From JBFEUI01 sp041547565 (lineage in GTDB: Bacteria; Pseudomonadota; Gammaproteobacteria; Thiohalomonadales; Thiohalomonadaceae): 36,722 nt of DNA. The position numbers were made by a program, and so were the translations under genes. The stretch lies in contig JBFEUI010000016.1 in NCBI GenBank assembly GCA_041547565.1, positions 1 to 36,722 on the forward strand. The letters are read 5' to 3'. Below the pieces are notes generated by a model, which had not been told where the DNA came from, did no database searches, and saw only the letters and a program-made list of their open reading frames with translations. Positions 1 to 8,061 of this stretch are shown piece after piece; the first letter of the stretch is position 1, and each line of letters starts with the position of its first letter.

Positions 1-413
1 CCGGCATCGAGCAGCGAGGCGTGGTTGAGGCGGTCCTCGAACAGCGTGTCGCCGCTGCCGGCCAGGGCACTGACCGTGCCGAGGTTGGCCATGTAGCCGG
101 TGGAGAAGAGCAGCGCGCGCGGGCGGCCGGTGAAGGCGGCCAGCTCCTCCTCCAGCGCATGGTGGGCATGGCTGTGGCCGGTGACCAGATGCGCCGCGCC
201 GCTGCCGGCACCGTATTCGTCGGCACCGCGCTTCAGCGCGGCAACCAGGCGCGGGTGGTTGGCCAGCCCGAGGTAGTCGTTGCTGCAGAAGTTGAGCAGG
301 CGCCGGCCGCCGGCGATGACCTCCGCCCCCGGCGGCGAGTCGATGATGCGACGGCGACGGTAGAGGTGTTCGGCCCGGCGTCGTTGCAGTTCTGCGTTGA
401 GGTCTTTGTCCAT
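1..413 (-). CDS. bioF: 8-amino-7-oxononanoate synthase, 3' part outside window (partial)
   Basis: Only the first 137 codons are present; the gene runs off the left edge. The product is a PLP-dependent enzyme that condenses pimeloyl-thioester with alanine to 8-amino-7-oxononanoate in biotin synthesis. The visible N-terminus (MDKDLNAELQRRR, then LLNFCSNDYLGLANHPRL and the glycine-rich YGAGSGAAHLVTGHSHAHHALE) is the typical BioF opening, including the substrate-site NDYLGL segment and the GHS..H stretch. It lies 77 bp behind bioB on the same strand, as in bioBF operons. The ATG at 413 has no clear Shine-Dalgarno sequence. A palindromic repeat fills the gap to bioB. Confidence 0.93.
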   Translation of the reverse strand, partial: MDKDLNAELQRRRAEHLYRRRRIIDSPPGAEVIAGGRRLLNFCSNDYLGLANHPRLVAALKRGADEYGAGSGAAHLVTGHSHAHHALEEELAAFTGRPRALLFSTGYMANLGTVSALAGSGDTLFEDRLNHASLLDA

Positions 414-422
414 TTAATGCAG

Positions 423-480
423 TTGGCGCCCACGGTGCGCCCTATGCCATCAGATAGGGCGGGCCATGCCCGCCGTATGG
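423..480. repeat. Double palindromic intergenic element, copy 1
   Basis: Almost the whole bioB-bioF gap is taken by two hairpin-forming units: an imperfect one around 424-440 (GGCGC...GCGCC) and a 7-bp perfect stem with a 3-nt loop at 458-474 (GGCGGGC/GCCCGCC). The same two units, in the opposite relative order, occur at 16896-16944. This resembles REP/BIME-type elements. A role in mRNA 3'-end protection or attenuation between bioB and bioF is possible but inferred. Confidence 0.6.
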
Positions 481-490
481 TTTGCAGCCA

Positions 491-1468
491 TTACATGCTG
501 GCGTGGATGTCGAGCCGCTCGAACAGGGCCTCGTCGTGGCCGGTGGCGGCGTTGTCGGTGGTCAGCAGTTTCTCGCCGTAGAAGATGGAGTTGGCCCCGG
601 CGAAGAAGCACAGCGCCTGGGTCTCGTCGCTCATGCTCTCGCGTCCGGCCGACAGGCGTACCTGGGTCTGCGGCATAAGCAGGCGCGCCACGGCGATGGT
701 GCGGATGAACTCGAAGCTGTCGATGTCGGGGGTGTCGGCCAGGGGCGTGCCCTCGATCTTCACCAGCATGTTGATCGGCACGCTCTCGGGGTGTTCGGGT
801 AGGTTGGCCAGTTCGATCAGCAGTCCGGCGCGGTCGCGGCGCGACTCGCCCATGCCGAGGATGCCGCCGCTGCAGACGTTGATACCCGCTTTTTTGACCC
901 GGGCGATGGTATCCAGCCGGTCGTCATAGCTGCGGGTGGTGACCACCTTGTCGTAGTACTCGCGTGAGGTGTCGAGGTTGTGGTTGTAGTAGTCGAGACC
1001 GGCCTGTTTGAGATCGCCGACCTGCTCGTCGTTGAGCATGCCGAGGGTGAGGCAGGTCTCCATGCCCAGCGCCTTGACCCCCTTTACCATTTCGATTACC
1101 TGCGCCATGTCGCGCGCCTTCGGGTTGCGCCAGGCGGCCCCCATGCAGAAGCGGCTGGCACCGTTGGCCTTGGCCTCTTTGGCGGCGGTCATCACCTCCT
1201 CCATCGCCATCAGCGATTCGCGCTCCAGGCCGGTGTCGTGGTGGGCGCTCTGCGAGCAGTAGCCGCAGTTCTCCGAGCAGCCGCCGGTCTTGATGTTGAG
1301 CAGGGTGCTGATCTGCACCGCGTTGGGATCGTGGTGTTCGCGGTGTAGCGCGTGGGCCTGGAACAGCAGGTCGTTGAACGGCAGGGCGAACAGGGCCTCG
1401 ACCTCCTCCACGTTCCAGTCGTGGCGCAGGCCGTTGTCGTCAGTGGTGACCGGTGCGGTATTGGGCAT
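491..1468 (-). CDS. bioB: Biotin synthase
   Basis: A 325-residue radical-SAM enzyme that inserts sulfur into dethiobiotin, the last step of biotin synthesis. The SAM-cluster cysteines are C64, C68 and C71 (GGCSENCGYCSQSAHH). Downstream are the family segments FCMGAAWRNP, YYNHNLDTSREYY, CSGGILGMGES, and RLSAGRESMSDETQALCFFAGANSIFYGEKLLTT, which includes the arginine ligand of the [2Fe-2S] cluster. Length is slightly below the E. coli protein (346), the difference being at the ends. The ATG has AAGG about 8 nt upstream. It is first of at least two bio genes on this strand (bioF follows). A good sigma-70 promoter lies at 1522-1550. I looked for a BirA operator in the upstream gap and did not find one. 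Confidence 0.97.
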   Translation of the reverse strand: MPNTAPVTTDDNGLRHDWNVEEVEALFALPFNDLLFQAHALHREHHDPNAVQISTLLNIKTGGCSENCGYCSQSAHHDTGLERESLMAMEEVMTAAKEAKANGASRFCMGAAWRNPKARDMAQVIEMVKGVKALGMETCLTLGMLNDEQVGDLKQAGLDYYNHNLDTSREYYDKVVTTRSYDDRLDTIARVKKAGINVCSGGILGMGESRRDRAGLLIELANLPEHPESVPINMLVKIEGTPLADTPDIDSFEFIRTIAVARLLMPQTQVRLSAGRESMSDETQALCFFAGANSIFYGEKLLTTDNAATGHDEALFERLDIHASM

Positions 1469-1481
1469 GATAATAACCTTG

Positions 1482-1511
1482 TTGGCTGCAATCGGTTGGC
1501 AGGGGTAGAAT
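1482..1511 (+). promoter_or_regulatory. Candidate sigma-70 promoter for comF
   Basis: TTGGCT at 1482-1487 and TAGAAT at 1506-1511 with 18 bp between them match the -35 (4/6) and -10 (5/6) consensus. They sit 40 bp before the comF start. The promoter points into the divergent bioB promoter, so the two transcripts overlap at their starts. Confidence 0.45.
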
Positions 1512-1521
1512 TGTTGGGCCG

Positions 1522-1550
1522 AGTATTCCCGCTCATGGAGGAGCTGTCAA
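1522..1550 (-). promoter_or_regulatory. Candidate sigma-70 promoter for bioB(F)
   Basis: On the minus strand, a perfect TTGACA (1550-1545), a 17-bp spacer and AATACT (1527-1522, 4/6) stand about 55 bp before the bioB start. The -35 box abuts the comF start codon and the spacer contains the comF ribosome-binding site. Confidence 0.55.
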
Positions 1551-2279
1551 ATGAATTACTGGCCAAAGGTATACAGCTGGTTAAACAATGTACAGCGCGT
1601 GCTTTATCCGGAGTGCTGCGTGCTGTGTGGCAAGGTGTGCGATACCGGCGTGGCGCTGTGCCGCGGCTGCACGGACGACCTGGCGTGCAACAGCCACGCC
1701 TGCCCCCGCTGTGCCAGTCCCCTGCCGCCGGGTAGCGGGGGCATGTGCGGGCGCTGCCAGCAACGGCTGCCGCCCTTTGACCGGGCCGTCTCGCCCTTTA
1801 TCTACCAGCCACCGCTCGACAGCCTGCTGCGGGAGTTGAAGTTCGAACGCCGCCTGCACCACGCGCGCCTGCTCGGGACAGCCATGGCAAGGCAGATCCG
1901 TGACAGCGGTATCACCCTGCCAGAACTGTTGCTGCCGGTGCCGCTGCACCGTGCGCGTCTGCGCGAACGCGGCTTCAACCAGGCCATCGAACTGTCGCGT
2001 CCGCTAAGCCGTATTCTCGGTATTCCCATCGACCGGTACTCCTGTATTCGCCGTCACAATACCCGAAGCCAGTCCGACCTGGGGTTCAAGTCACGCCGCG
2101 CCAATGTGCGGCACGCCTTTGAACTGAGGCGGCCGCTGGCGGCCGAGCATGTGGCCGTGGTGGATGATGTGATGACCACCGGGGCGACCCTCTCCGAGCT
2201 GGCGCGTACCCTGAAAGGGGGCGGGGTGAAGCGGGTGGATGTGTGGAGCTGTGCGCGGGCGGTGATGCAGCGGCGGTGA
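1551..2279 (+). CDS. comF: ComF family protein (phosphoribosyltransferase fold)
   Basis: A 242-residue ComF/GntX-type protein. The N-terminal third is a zinc-finger-like region with CxxC pairs at roughly C23/C26, C37/C40, C51/C54 and C66/C69. The C-terminal part is a type I phosphoribosyltransferase domain with the PRPP-binding signature VAVVDDVMTTGAT near residue 205 and the upstream LLPVPLHRARLRERGFNQA segment. ComF is needed for natural transformation in some bacteria, and GntX supports use of DNA as a nutrient. The biochemical reaction is not known. The start is set by GGAGGAG about 8 nt before the ATG. It is divergent from bioB, a common neighbour in gammaproteobacteria. The name comF is by family only. 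Confidence 0.88.
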   Translation: MNYWPKVYSWLNNVQRVLYPECCVLCGKVCDTGVALCRGCTDDLACNSHACPRCASPLPPGSGGMCGRCQQRLPPFDRAVSPFIYQPPLDSLLRELKFERRLHHARLLGTAMARQIRDSGITLPELLLPVPLHRARLRERGFNQAIELSRPLSRILGIPIDRYSCIRRHNTRSQSDLGFKSRRANVRHAFELRRPLAAEHVAVVDDVMTTGATLSELARTLKGGGVKRVDVWSCARAVMQRR

Positions 2280-2356
2280 GGAGATAAAACCGCTTCGTTA
2301 AACGGAGGGTTCAGGTTGCAACGGGCAAGGCTATTATTTCACGCTGGAAAGGTTTG

Positions 2357-3751
2357 CTACTCCACCAAAGGTAGCGCTGTGGGTGCAGTCTCCGTTTCCA
2401 GCCCCTTCAGGCGCTGCGCGACAAAGGACTGCAGCCGCTTGTTCAGCGTGTGGCTCTCCGCCGCCTTGCGGTAGGCGCTGACGGCGCCGGGCTTGTCGCC
2501 CAGTTTCTCCAGTGCGATGGCGAGCCCCATCCACCAGGTGCCCTGCTGCGGTTTGAGCGCCAGTGCCTTGCGGTAGGCGTCGCGGCTGTCCGTGTAACGT
2601 TCCTGTTGCTGGTAGAGCCCGCCCATGAAGGCGAGATAGTCGCCCGACTGGGGTGCGACCGCGGCGGTGCGCTCCAGTTCGTTGATGGCGGCCGGGGCGC
2701 CCTGAGTGTCGAGCAGCAGGCGTGCATGGAGCTGTGCGAGCGTCCCCTGCGCAGGATGGTGGCGGCGTGCCCGTGCCAGCAGCTCGGTGGCCTCGACGGC
2801 GCGACCGGCATTGATCAGCAGACCGGCCAGTGTCTCCCAGGCCCGCAGGTGTTCTGCATCGCTGCCGATGGCCTGGCGCAGTGCCTCCTCCGCCCGTGTG
2901 CCCTGGCCTTGCTGCAGCAGGCCTATACCCTGCTGGTAGTGGCGCTCGGCCTGTTCCGCGGCAGAGAGCGGGCGGATGCGCTTTTCAACCCGTTCCAGGA
3001 CATCGGGATTTTCCTCCACCAGATCATCGCCGGCGATGTCTGTGTCGGCCGTCTGCAGGGGCGGTTCGATCTGCAGTGCGATGCTGTCCGAGCTGCTGCC
3101 GTTGGGGTTGATCACCCGCAGTGTCCAGCTGTCGGCCCGCGTGCCGGTGCGCAGCTTGACCGTCAGCTGTTGCGTATCGAGGTATTCGACGCGATCGTCC
3201 AGAATGCTGCCGCCGCCCGGCCAGCGGACCTCCACCGTACAACCGGGCTCAAAGTGGCTGCCAAGCACGCTGACCTGCTGCAGCCCCTGCTGTGCTCTCA
3301 GGCGCGCGGGGCTGATACGGTCAATCCGGGGGGCCGGTGCAGGTGATGGTGTGACGGGATCGGGTGCTTCGATCGGAGTGGGCTCTGCTTCATCCGCGGT
3401 AGCGGGTGCCGGCCTTTCCGTCACCACGGTGGGTGCGGCTGGAGCGTCGTGCACTGTCTCTGCAGCCCGGGACGGTTCGACAGCTGCCGGTTTGGGTGCT
3501 GCCGCTTTCACTACGCCGGGTTTATCCATATGTGACGCACTGGCCGTGGCAGTGCTGTTCAGGTGGAGCCAGCCGAGCGCGGCCAGGGCGATGAACAGAA
3601 TGACGATGACCGCTGAGAGGAGGATGATTGGGCCGGAGCTGCGGCGTGCTGCTGGATTGTTGGTTGTCCCGGTGACCACACCGTCCTGCGCCAGCTGTTC
3701 GCTGGCGCGGCGTGCGTCAAGATCCCTCAGCATCTGGTTAATCAGGCTCAT
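2357..3751 (-). CDS. mshN: MSHA biogenesis protein MshN-like, TPR protein with an IPT/TIG-like domain
   Basis: A 464-residue inner-membrane protein. Residues 1-40 are cytoplasmic and open with the family start SLINQMLRDLDARR. One membrane span is at about 41-62, followed by an Ala/Pro-rich linker to about 140. Residues 141-229 look like an IPT/TIG immunoglobulin-type domain (PRIDRISPARL..., VSVLGSHFEPGCTVEV, LRVINPNGSSSDSI). TPR repeats cover about 265-450 (YQQGIGLLQQGQGTRAEEAL; AYRKALALKPQQGTWWMGLA). MshN-type proteins normally have the N-terminus, membrane span and TPRs only, so the Ig-like insert is unusual. The ATG follows the mshM stop codon directly (TAG-ATG), which implies translational coupling. 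It is the last msh gene here; comF converges on it 77 bp further on. Confidence 0.82.
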   Translation of the reverse strand: MSLINQMLRDLDARRASEQLAQDGVVTGTTNNPAARRSSGPIILLSAVIVILFIALAALGWLHLNSTATASASHMDKPGVVKAAAPKPAAVEPSRAAETVHDAPAAPTVVTERPAPATADEAEPTPIEAPDPVTPSPAPAPRIDRISPARLRAQQGLQQVSVLGSHFEPGCTVEVRWPGGGSILDDRVEYLDTQQLTVKLRTGTRADSWTLRVINPNGSSSDSIALQIEPPLQTADTDIAGDDLVEENPDVLERVEKRIRPLSAAEQAERHYQQGIGLLQQGQGTRAEEALRQAIGSDAEHLRAWETLAGLLINAGRAVEATELLARARRHHPAQGTLAQLHARLLLDTQGAPAAINELERTAAVAPQSGDYLAFMGGLYQQQERYTDSRDAYRKALALKPQQGTWWMGLAIALEKLGDKPGAVSAYRKAAESHTLNKRLQSFVAQRLKGLETETAPTALPLVE

Positions 3752-4690
3752 CTATATGATCTCGAGTGGCAGGCGGGTGGCGGCGAGCAGGGAGAGGACG
3801 AGCAACACGGACAGGGTCGCCAGCAGAAACAGGCGTGCGCGCACTCCCGGCCAACGCCAGCGCCTTTTCAACCGCGCCCCCTCGGTGTCGTTGACCGCTG
3901 CCTGCATATGCGTCGCCTCGACCGTGTACTTGCCCTGGCCGTAGCAGAGCATCAGTGCCTTGTGGGCCAGGATGTTGATCAGGCGCGGAAAGCCGCGGCT
4001 GCCCCTGGACAGCAGCTTCAGGGCCTCGGGCTGGAACTGCACGCTGCCGCCGGCGCCGGCCACCAGCAGGCGGTGATTGATGTAGGCGGTGATGCCGTCC
4101 TGGTCCAGCGGCTGCAACTGGTAGGAGAAGGTGATGCGCTGGCGCAACTGGCGGCGCGCCTTCTGCGCCAGGCGATCATCCAGCTCGGGCTGGCCGAACA
4201 GCACCACCTGCAGCAGTTTGCGTTTTTCGGTCTCCAGGTTGGTGAGCAGGCGCAGCGCCTCCAGGGTCTCGTCCGGCATCGCCTGCGCCTCGTCGATGCA
4301 CAGCACCACTTGCTTGCCCTCACCGGCCAGCGTGACCAGTTTGCCGGTGATCTCCTTCAGCGCGCGGTGCTGGCCGATGTTGCGCGGTACCTTCAGGCGC
4401 ATCTCGTCGGCCAGTGCCAGCACCAGTGCCGCCGGGCTCAGGTAGGGGTTGGGGATGTAGGTGGTGTAGTAGCGATCTTCATCGAGCTGGTTGAGCAGCT
4501 TGCGACACAGTAGTGTCTTGCCGGTGCCGACCTCGCCGGTGACCTTGATAAAGCCCTCACCGTTTTGCAGCGCCACCAGCAGGGTGTTGAGCGCCTCCTG
4601 GTAGTGGCCGTAGGCAAAAAAGAAACTGGTATCCGGCGTCAGGGAGAAGGGCAGTTCGCGCAGGCCGAAATGGTCCAGGTACATGAGCAA
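3752..4690 (-). CDS. mshM: MshM, ExeA-type AAA+ ATPase
   Basis: A 312-residue AAA ATPase of the ExeA/GspA/MshM group, thought to help place or assemble the secretin through the peptidoglycan. It shows the family opening YLDHFGLRELPFSLTPDTSFFF, a Walker A loop TGEVGTGKTL (about 51-60), a Walker B CIDEAQAMP near 130, sensor-like LLQVVLFGQPELDD, and an arginine-rich RRQLRQRITF. A single hydrophobic span near the C-terminus (about 285-305) anchors it in the inner membrane. The coordinate given starts at a TTG; an ATG two codons later (4684) is an equally good start. There is no strong Shine-Dalgarno sequence, so coupling to mshL is likely. The peptidoglycan-binding domain found in ExeA is absent, as expected for MshM. 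Confidence 0.88.
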   Translation of the reverse strand: MLMYLDHFGLRELPFSLTPDTSFFFAYGHYQEALNTLLVALQNGEGFIKVTGEVGTGKTLLCRKLLNQLDEDRYYTTYIPNPYLSPAALVLALADEMRLKVPRNIGQHRALKEITGKLVTLAGEGKQVVLCIDEAQAMPDETLEALRLLTNLETEKRKLLQVVLFGQPELDDRLAQKARRQLRQRITFSYQLQPLDQDGITAYINHRLLVAGAGGSVQFQPEALKLLSRGSRGFPRLINILAHKALMLCYGQGKYTVEATHMQAAVNDTEGARLKRRWRWPGVRARLFLLATLSVLLVLSLLAATRLPLEII

Positions 4691-4699
4691 TGGCGCCGG

Positions 4700-6433
4700 C
4701 TAGTCCACTTGCGTCCGTTGCGTGTCGCCGGCGGGCATTGGCGCTTCCATGTTCATGCCCATTTCACGGAAGCGGCTCGAGCTGCCGCGCATGGCATCCG
4801 ACCACTGGCTGCCGTTCTGGTCCACGACCACGGGCTTGAGCAGGATGACCAGTTCGGTCTTGCGGGTCTCGGTGCTGGTGTTGCGGAACAGGGCGCCGAG
4901 GCCGGGGATATCGCCGAGCAGCGGCACGGAGGATTCGGTGTCGATCACGCGGTTTTCCATCAGGCCGCCGAGCACGACGATTTGGCCGTTTCTGGCGCGG
5001 ATAATGGTGTCCGATTCACGTACCGTGCTGTTGGCCAGCGGCATGGTGAGCACCCCCTGGGTCGATTCGATCTGTTTGATCTGTTCGCGTACCAGGGTGA
5101 CGGTCGGGTGGATGTGCAGCACGATGTCGCCCGCGTCGCTGATCTGCGGGGTGACGTCCAGCGACACGCCGGTGAAGAAAGGGGTCAGCTCCACGTCCAC
5201 GGTCTCGGAGGTGGAGGTGCCGGTGGTGGTGTTGGTGTCGACGTCGGTGACGAAATACTCGTCGGTGCCGACCTTGATCACCGCCTTCTGGTTGTTGACG
5301 GTGGAGACACGCGGGTTGGACAGCACATGCACGTCGCCCTGCGTCTTGAGCAGGTCGATGAACATGGAGAAGTTGCTCGCGGTCAGGCCCAGGGTGAAGG
5401 CGCCGTTGCCGACGGTGGTGCTGGCGCTGTCGGCGATGCTGAGGCTGCCTTCATACGACTGGCTGCCGGCGGTGAAGCTGGAGCCGCTGTTGCCGCTCAG
5501 GCTGAGCAGGCCGATCTCACCGGCGTCGGTGCGCAGTGCCGCCCAGTTGATGCCGGACTGGAAGTTGTCGTCCAGGGTGATCTCCAGGATGCGCGCCTCG
5601 ATGATGACCTGGCGCTGGGCCACCTGTTCGGTATTCTCCAGGTACTCCTCCACGGTACGCAGCTCCTGCGGCATGGCGCGCACCATGACCAAACCGGTCT
5701 GGGGATTGAGGATCACCTTGCGCCCGTTCTCGCTGGTGGCGCCGATGAGTGTCTCCAGTGCCAGCTTCAGCTCGCGCCAGAAATCCGCATCGGAATGGGT
5801 GACGATGGAACTGCCGCTGCTGATCACGCCGGCACCGGTGGCCGCGCCGCCCTGGCTGGCGCCGCCAGCGTTGTCGCCCTGCGTCGCCTGCCCGGGATTG
5901 GAGGCGATCTGCGAGGTGCCGGCGCGCTGTATCGCCAGGTAGTCGACCTGGTAGATGCGGGTGTGGATGGTGTTGGGGAAGACCTGGTAGCCGGCGGCGC
6001 CGTGCTTGTAGTCGTAGCCGTAGACGTTGCGCACCGCATCCATCACCTCGGGCACGGTGACGTTTTTCATGTCAAGCGAGATGCGCCCCTTGACCCCGGG
6101 GTGGACCAGCATGTTGTAGGGGGTGCCCTCGACCAGGCTCATGAAAAAGTCGCGTGCCGCGGCACGGCGCACCTTTACATCGAAGCGCTGCTCGGGTGCG
6201 GCGCGCTGGATACCCGGTATCTGCACATTGATCGGCGGCAACAGCGCCGCGCTGACATCCCTGGGGATTTCATCCCCGGCCTCAGCCGGTGTCGCCACCA
6301 CGCCCTCATCGACCGCCTGCTGGATGCTGGCGCTGGTTTCGCGCTTGCGTTCCTGGGTGGTGTTGCAGCCGCCAAGCAGGATGCTGCTCATCAGCAGGGA
6401 GATCAGCACGGTGTTTTTCGACATGCACATCAT
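4700..6433 (-). CDS. mshL: MshL, type IV pilus/MSHA secretin
   Basis: A 577-residue outer-membrane secretin that forms the pore of MSHA-type pili. It has a lipoprotein signal with lipobox LLGGC (Cys23), a secretin/TonB N-terminal (STN) segment around 90-150 (FDVKVRRAAARDFFMSLVEGTPYNMLVHPGV), an N1-type segment, and the secretin domain in the C-terminal half (VHVLSNPRVSTVNNQKAVIKVGTDEYF; SVPLLGDIPGLGALFRN; ELVILLKPVVV). The ATG overlaps the mshK stop codon by 4 nt. A second ATG follows at once and a third at codon 4. A Gly/Ala/Gln-rich low-complexity stretch occurs around residues 180-210. Confidence 0.93.
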   Translation of the reverse strand: MMCMSKNTVLISLLMSSILLGGCNTTQERKRETSASIQQAVDEGVVATPAEAGDEIPRDVSAALLPPINVQIPGIQRAAPEQRFDVKVRRAAARDFFMSLVEGTPYNMLVHPGVKGRISLDMKNVTVPEVMDAVRNVYGYDYKHGAAGYQVFPNTIHTRIYQVDYLAIQRAGTSQIASNPGQATQGDNAGGASQGGAATGAGVISSGSSIVTHSDADFWRELKLALETLIGATSENGRKVILNPQTGLVMVRAMPQELRTVEEYLENTEQVAQRQVIIEARILEITLDDNFQSGINWAALRTDAGEIGLLSLSGNSGSSFTAGSQSYEGSLSIADSASTTVGNGAFTLGLTASNFSMFIDLLKTQGDVHVLSNPRVSTVNNQKAVIKVGTDEYFVTDVDTNTTTGTSTSETVDVELTPFFTGVSLDVTPQISDAGDIVLHIHPTVTLVREQIKQIESTQGVLTMPLANSTVRESDTIIRARNGQIVVLGGLMENRVIDTESSVPLLGDIPGLGALFRNTSTETRKTELVILLKPVVVDQNGSQWSDAMRGSSSRFREMGMNMEAPMPAGDTQRTQVD

Positions 6434-6813
6434 GGGCGCTTACTCTTCGAAGGTTTTTTTACAGTGAGCGGAATGAGATCGAGATAGTGGCTTGTCCCCG
6501 CCATGCGTAATTTAACACGCGTCGGCATGATGGCCTCCAGCCGTGCGCCGTTTATGGTGTCACCGACCTGCAACTGCCTGCCGTTGATGACGGCAATGCG
6601 CCGGCCCTCGGCAATGAGGGTCGAGGTCAGGTTGAACAGCGGGGCGCGCTCCACGGCGCGGGCCGGTGTGGCGGCAGGCGTGCGGGGTGGGCGCATCGGA
6701 TCGTCCAGGGCGCGGGCCTGGGTCGCGGTGGCGAGCAGGGCGAGGGCAAGACCGCTGTGAAGTAGACGTTTGAATGCCCGAGGATGACTGTTATACACCG
6801 ATCCACCCCTCAT
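6430..6813 (-). CDS. mshK: MshK-like periplasmic protein
   Basis: A small exported protein (127 residues from the ATG at 6813). It has a hydrophobic signal (LALALLATATQARA) and the MshK/PilP-type core DDPMRPP ... LTSTLIAEGRRIAVINGRQLQVGDTINGARLEAI, which likely links the MshI/J membrane complex to the secretin. The ATG overlaps the end of mshJ by 23 nt. A GTG at 6798, with GAGGGG upstream and an 8-nt overlap, is an attractive alternative start. Identification rests on the core motif plus position between mshJ and mshL. Confidence 0.8.
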   Translation of the reverse strand: MRGGSVYNSHPRAFKRLLHSGLALALLATATQARALDDPMRPPRTPAATPARAVERAPLFNLTSTLIAEGRRIAVINGRQLQVGDTINGARLEAIMPTRVKLRMAGTSHYLDLIPLTVKKPSKSKRP

Positions 6814-7456
6814 CGAGACTCAGCGTGTGGACCGTGATCACGATACGTGCGCGTGGATAGTCGTCCATTACGATATCCACGCTGTCCCAGTAAAACGACC
6901 ACTCCAGGTTCTGCAGCGCGTGCATGTAGCGCAGCGCATCGAGATAACTGCCCTCGAACTCCAGCTGCAGGCCGTGACGATAGACCCCGGCGACCTCGGT
7001 GACCGCATCGGCGTCCGCGGGATCGGTCTCGACCAGGCGCCGGGTACCGAGGCTGCGCACGGCGACCATGTTCAGCCCGGTTTTGCGATCCAGCACCTGC
7101 TCCAGTGCCCGTGCCATCTCCTGCGGTTTGATCAGGCCGCGGATGGCGCTGCTGATCTGCTGTTCCAGCTGTTCGACCTGTTTGCGGTATTGGGCCAGCA
7201 TGGCCCGGTTCTCCTCATCCGGATCGTGCCTGGAGCGCTGCAGTATGGCGGTGGTCTGCTTCTCCAGTGAGGCGATCTCGTTTTGCGTCGCCGACATGGT
7301 GGCGAGCAGTTGTTTGCGCTGCGCAGAGACGGGATCGAGCGCCAGTTTGGACCAGATGACCAGCAATACGGCGATCAGCGACAGGAACAGCAGCACCCGT
7401 TCGCGCAGCGACATTTCGTCGATCTTCGTCTGGAGCTTCAGCAACTGCTCTTTCAT
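6791..7456 (-). CDS. mshJ: MshJ, PilO-like inner-membrane protein
   Basis: 221 residues from the ATG at 7456, which overlaps the preceding stop codon as ATGA. The short N-terminal cytoplasmic part (MKEQLLKLQTKIDEMSLRER) is followed by one membrane span (VLLFLSLIAVLLVIWSKLAL, about 21-40), a coiled coil (about 45-105) and a small alpha/beta domain ending LQNLEWSFYWDSVDIVMDDYP. This is the PilO/GspM-like plan of MshJ, which pairs with a PilN-like partner. A longer open frame upstream to 7675 is out of phase with mshI2 coding and is discarded. Confidence 0.88.
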   Translation of the reverse strand: MKEQLLKLQTKIDEMSLRERVLLFLSLIAVLLVIWSKLALDPVSAQRKQLLATMSATQNEIASLEKQTTAILQRSRHDPDEENRAMLAQYRKQVEQLEQQISSAIRGLIKPQEMARALEQVLDRKTGLNMVAVRSLGTRRLVETDPADADAVTEVAGVYRHGLQLEFEGSYLDALRYMHALQNLEWSFYWDSVDIVMDDYPRARIVITVHTLSLDEGWIGV

Positions 7457-8061
7457 TGTCGTGCCTCCTGCAGCGGCTGGCTGCTTACCAGGAAGTCGAG
7501 CTGTTGCGGCTGCTCCTCGTTGCGGCTCATGGTCAGATGCTTGAATTCGGTGCCGCTGAAGGCCTGTTCCCGGGACAGCTGCTGCAGGTATTGCGGCAAC
7601 TGCTCCTGCTGATAGGTGCTGCCGCGGATGGCAAGGGCCAGGCCCCCCTGCTCGATGGTGATGCGGGTCAGCCACAGCTGTGACAGGCGCTGGCGCGCCA
7701 GGCCTTCAAGGTGCGAGGCGAAGCCGTCGAGATTGCCCAGTGTGCGCTGCTGCAGTGTCGCCATGACCGCCTTGCGTGATTCGATGCGCTTGCGCTCGCG
7801 CGCTACGTCACGTTCCAGCGCCGGGTCTTTTTTACGTTCGGGGAATTGCTCTGAGAGCTTGATGACCTGGGCGGCGTTGGTGTCGCGCTGCTGCTGCAGT
7901 TTGACCACCTGCTGCTTCAGGTTTTGTGTCTGCCAGACCTCGAACAGCAGCAGCAGGATCATCCCGGCGATGACGATCACCCCGGCCTGCAGCATGGTTC
8001 TGGCAGAGAAGATCTTCTCCTGCTTGCGGAACAGCGGCTGGTAGAGGTTGATCTGTTGCAT
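7453..8061 (-). CDS. PilN-like MSHA biogenesis protein (second MshI-type gene)
   Basis: 202 residues from the ATG at 8061. The N-terminus MQQINLYQPLFRKQ is the cytoplasmic peptide by which PilN binds the groove of PilM; a membrane span (AGVIVIAGMILLLLFEVW), a coiled coil and a small ferredoxin-like domain follow. The ATG shares one base with the mshI stop codon (TGATG), so the two are coupled. In MSHA operons this gene is often called mshI2 or PilN domain protein. With mshI and mshJ it forms the PilM-N-O-type inner-membrane scaffold. Confidence 0.87.
   Translation of the reverse strand: MQQINLYQPLFRKQEKIFSARTMLQAGVIVIAGMILLLLFEVWQTQNLKQQVVKLQQQRDTNAAQVIKLSEQFPERKKDPALERDVARERKRIESRKAVMATLQQRTLGNLDGFASHLEGLARQRLSQLWLTRITIEQGGLALAIRGSTYQQEQLPQYLQQLSREQAFSGTEFKHLTMSRNEEQPQQLDFLVSSQPLQEARQ

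Noticed and set aside
1469..1550. BirA-type biotin operator in front of bioB
   Set aside because: No inverted TTGTAAACC-like half-sites at the right spacing; only short TTGTTGG direct repeats.
4565..6487. A 640-codon plus-strand open frame
   Set aside because: It lies antisense to mshL and part of mshM; its composition (Gly/Ala/Val/Asp/Gln-rich, no motif) is that expected opposite GC-rich genes.
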